In this document: piece after piece, positions 63,068-64,000 of the stretch | How positions within the stretch are numbered: position 1 is the stretch's first letter | How the letters are laid out: each line of letters starts with the position of its first letter | Assembly (NCBI RefSeq): GCF_047470865.1 | Contig: NZ_JAZDRH010000012.1 | Location: 23,415 to 87,414 of the forward strand | Reading direction: 5' to 3' | Origin: JAZDRH01 sp047470865 | GTDB lineage: Bacteria; Pseudomonadota; Gammaproteobacteria; Pseudomonadales; Pseudomonadaceae | DNA: 64,000 nucleotides | Position numbers and translations under genes: made by a program | Notes under the pieces: generated by a model | Databases searched by the model: none | What the model saw: the letters and a program-made list of their open reading frames with translations, nothing else | What the model was told of the DNA's origin: nothing

Positions 63068-63169
63068 TGTAAGTTGAACTTGTTTCGTATCAATATAAAA
63101 CTTATTTCAATTTGCGCTAATGCTGTATTCAATAAGAATATTTGGATTACTTAACACAGGAAGTGAGAT

Positions 63170-63421
63170 ATGAGCCGTGATTGGTTAGAAATGCTAGACC
63201 ATCTAATGGCAAGTTACCGCAATGGCGGAAAATTAGATGCTTTTGAATTGACAAAAATTATAGATATTGCAAAGCGCGATGGCCAATTAGACGCCAATGA
63301 AATACGTGTTTTACAAAAAATTATTTTGAGCATTAAACCTGATGAAGTAGATGCTGAAATGCGCCTTCAATTGGAGCGTATCAAAGATAAAATTGATAAG
63401 CAGAATAAGCTAAATAGCTAA
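63170..63421 (+). CDS. Small acidic helical protein, unknown
   Basis: An 83-residue protein. GGAAGTGAG precedes the ATG. The central part IAKRDGQLDANEIRVLQKII resembles an EF-hand-like or TerB-like helix-loop-helix (D-x-D-x-x-D pattern), and the C-terminal IKDKIDKQNKL is a coiled coil. No family is recognised. It is the start of a region of AT-rich small ORFs to the end of the window. Confidence 0.62.
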   Translation: MSRDWLEMLDHLMASYRNGGKLDAFELTKIIDIAKRDGQLDANEIRVLQKIILSIKPDEVDAEMRLQLERIKDKIDKQNKLNS

Positions 63422-63446
63422 GATTAAACATGCTGGATGCTTTGTA

Positions 63447-63725
63447 ATGCTTAATCAAATTCAATTGTTAGCTCGCACACGACAGCAGGTTTTTTTTGAT
63501 GAAGTATTGCATAAATTAGAACTTATACCTTTATGGCATTATATACAGACACACAATCCTTTTTATGATTTGCTATAGCATAATAACCAACATCTTTATA
63601 GCCTTGCTTGTATGGCTTATGAGCTGTACCAAGATAACTGTTTTCCTGAACCACTTAATACTGAAGATTGGCGGCATTTAATTACTGCTGGCTTGCTGCA
63701 GAAGATAGGATATATAATATGTTAG
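63447..63725 (+). pseudogene. Small ORF interrupted by an in-frame TAG
   Basis: A frame of 92 codons from ATG 63447 has one stop, TAG at 63576-63578, after LELIPLWHYIQTHNPFYDLL. It continues in frame with LYSLACMAYELYQDNCFPEP and NTEDWRHLITAGLLQKIG and then ends TAG 63723. The two halves read as one helical protein, so a point mutation probably made the stop. It overlaps the next frame by seven bases. The product is not recognised. Confidence 0.5.
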
Positions 63726-64000
63726 ATTTTATTGACAGAAGAGCAGATTTAAATAATTTATATAAATATAAGTTAAAAAAAATATTCAACTCTAGAGTCT
63801 CACCGATAGATGTCACAGATCTTGTTTTTTTTAATTGTGAGAGTGAGCAGCAACAAACTTTATGCTTGGATATTAAAGAAAACGATTCGCTTTATTTATC
63901 TTGGTGGAGTGATCTTTTCGATTTTGAGAAAGTAAATGAAAAATTATGTGATGATATATTTAATAATTACGGTATTTTCTTCTATTTTTTAAGAATAATT
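63719..64000 (+). CDS. AT-rich ORF, 5' part only, unknown
   Basis: An open frame of 94 codons starting ATG 63719 (AGGA upstream) runs off the end of the window. It begins MLDFIDRRADLNNLYKYKLK and includes LYLSWWSDLFDFEKVNEKL. It is acidic, AT-rich and rich in aromatic residues, like many polymorphic-toxin immunity proteins, but no family is recognised. Its start overlaps the end of the broken ORF before it, which suggests that they were one operon. Confidence 0.55.
   Translation, partial: MLDFIDRRADLNNLYKYKLKKIFNSRVSPIDVTDLVFFNCESEQQQTLCLDIKENDSLYLSWWSDLFDFEKVNEKLCDDIFNNYGIFFYFLRII

Overview
The window looks like chromosome of a low-to-moderate GC gammaproteobacterium, most likely a relative of Pseudomonas within the Pseudomonadales. 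Three things suggest this: the propionate cluster is of the GntR-prpB-prpC-acnD-prpF type, there are repeated FecI/FecR iron-signalling pairs, and the DinB, RecQ and GabD sequences are Pseudomonas-like. The species call is an inference from gene content only.

Layout. 1-8.3 kb is chromosomal backbone: the start of fadH, a divergent AraC regulator, a FecI/FecR pair followed by a PepSY membrane protein and a small exported protein, a methyltransferase, a small membrane protein and gabD. 8.37-32.5 kb is an accessory block built from several mobile pieces: (a) gene debris cut by an IS3-family element with a broken orfB; (b) a decayed integron, with an intI pseudogene at 11425-11850 reading right and two cassettes (unknown protein and GNAT acetyltransferase) reading left, each with a recognisable attC; (c) a three-gene operon of a ParB-like small protein and two very large tyrosine-recombinase-like proteins; (d) a five-gene defence operon hsdM-hsdS-DUF262-DUF262/HNH-hsdR, in which a GmrSD-like pair sits inside a type I restriction-modification operon; (e) a TraI/HD-domain protein, a small protein, a phage-type integrase, an excisionase and a divergent XRE regulator, next to an initiator tRNA gene. 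32.65-33.2 kb is a decayed periplasmic rhodanese gene.

33.4-40.2 kb is the 2-methylcitrate (propionate) cluster with predicted GntR operators. 40.8-41.5 kb holds two small exported PepSY proteins. 41.5-49.8 kb contains two complete iron-siderophore signalling units (FecI, FecR, TonB-dependent receptor) placed back to back, with Fur-box-like sites between them. 49.9-54.2 kb holds a second, identical initiator tRNA, dinB, a YgdI/YgdR-type lipoprotein, a TauE/SafE permease, an orphan Imm8-like immunity protein, a CsoR-family repressor and tapT. 54.2-58.7 kb is a third iron region (a receptor without signalling domain, a small exported protein, a siderophore-interacting reductase). 58.8-63.1 kb has recQ and a MarR-MFS drug-efflux pair. 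The last 0.9 kb turns AT-rich, with small unknown or broken ORFs that look like accessory DNA.

How the genes work together. Three FecI/FecR pairs, three TonB receptors, a PepSY protein and a SIP reductase make iron-siderophore uptake the main theme of the backbone. Prp proteins detoxify and use propionyl-CoA. The accessory block combines mobility modules (IS3, integron, recombinase trio, integrase/excisionase) with DNA-restriction cargo, the usual composition of a defence island. Limits: family calls come from motifs read by eye; no database search was run, and iron specificity of the receptors cannot be read from sequence alone.
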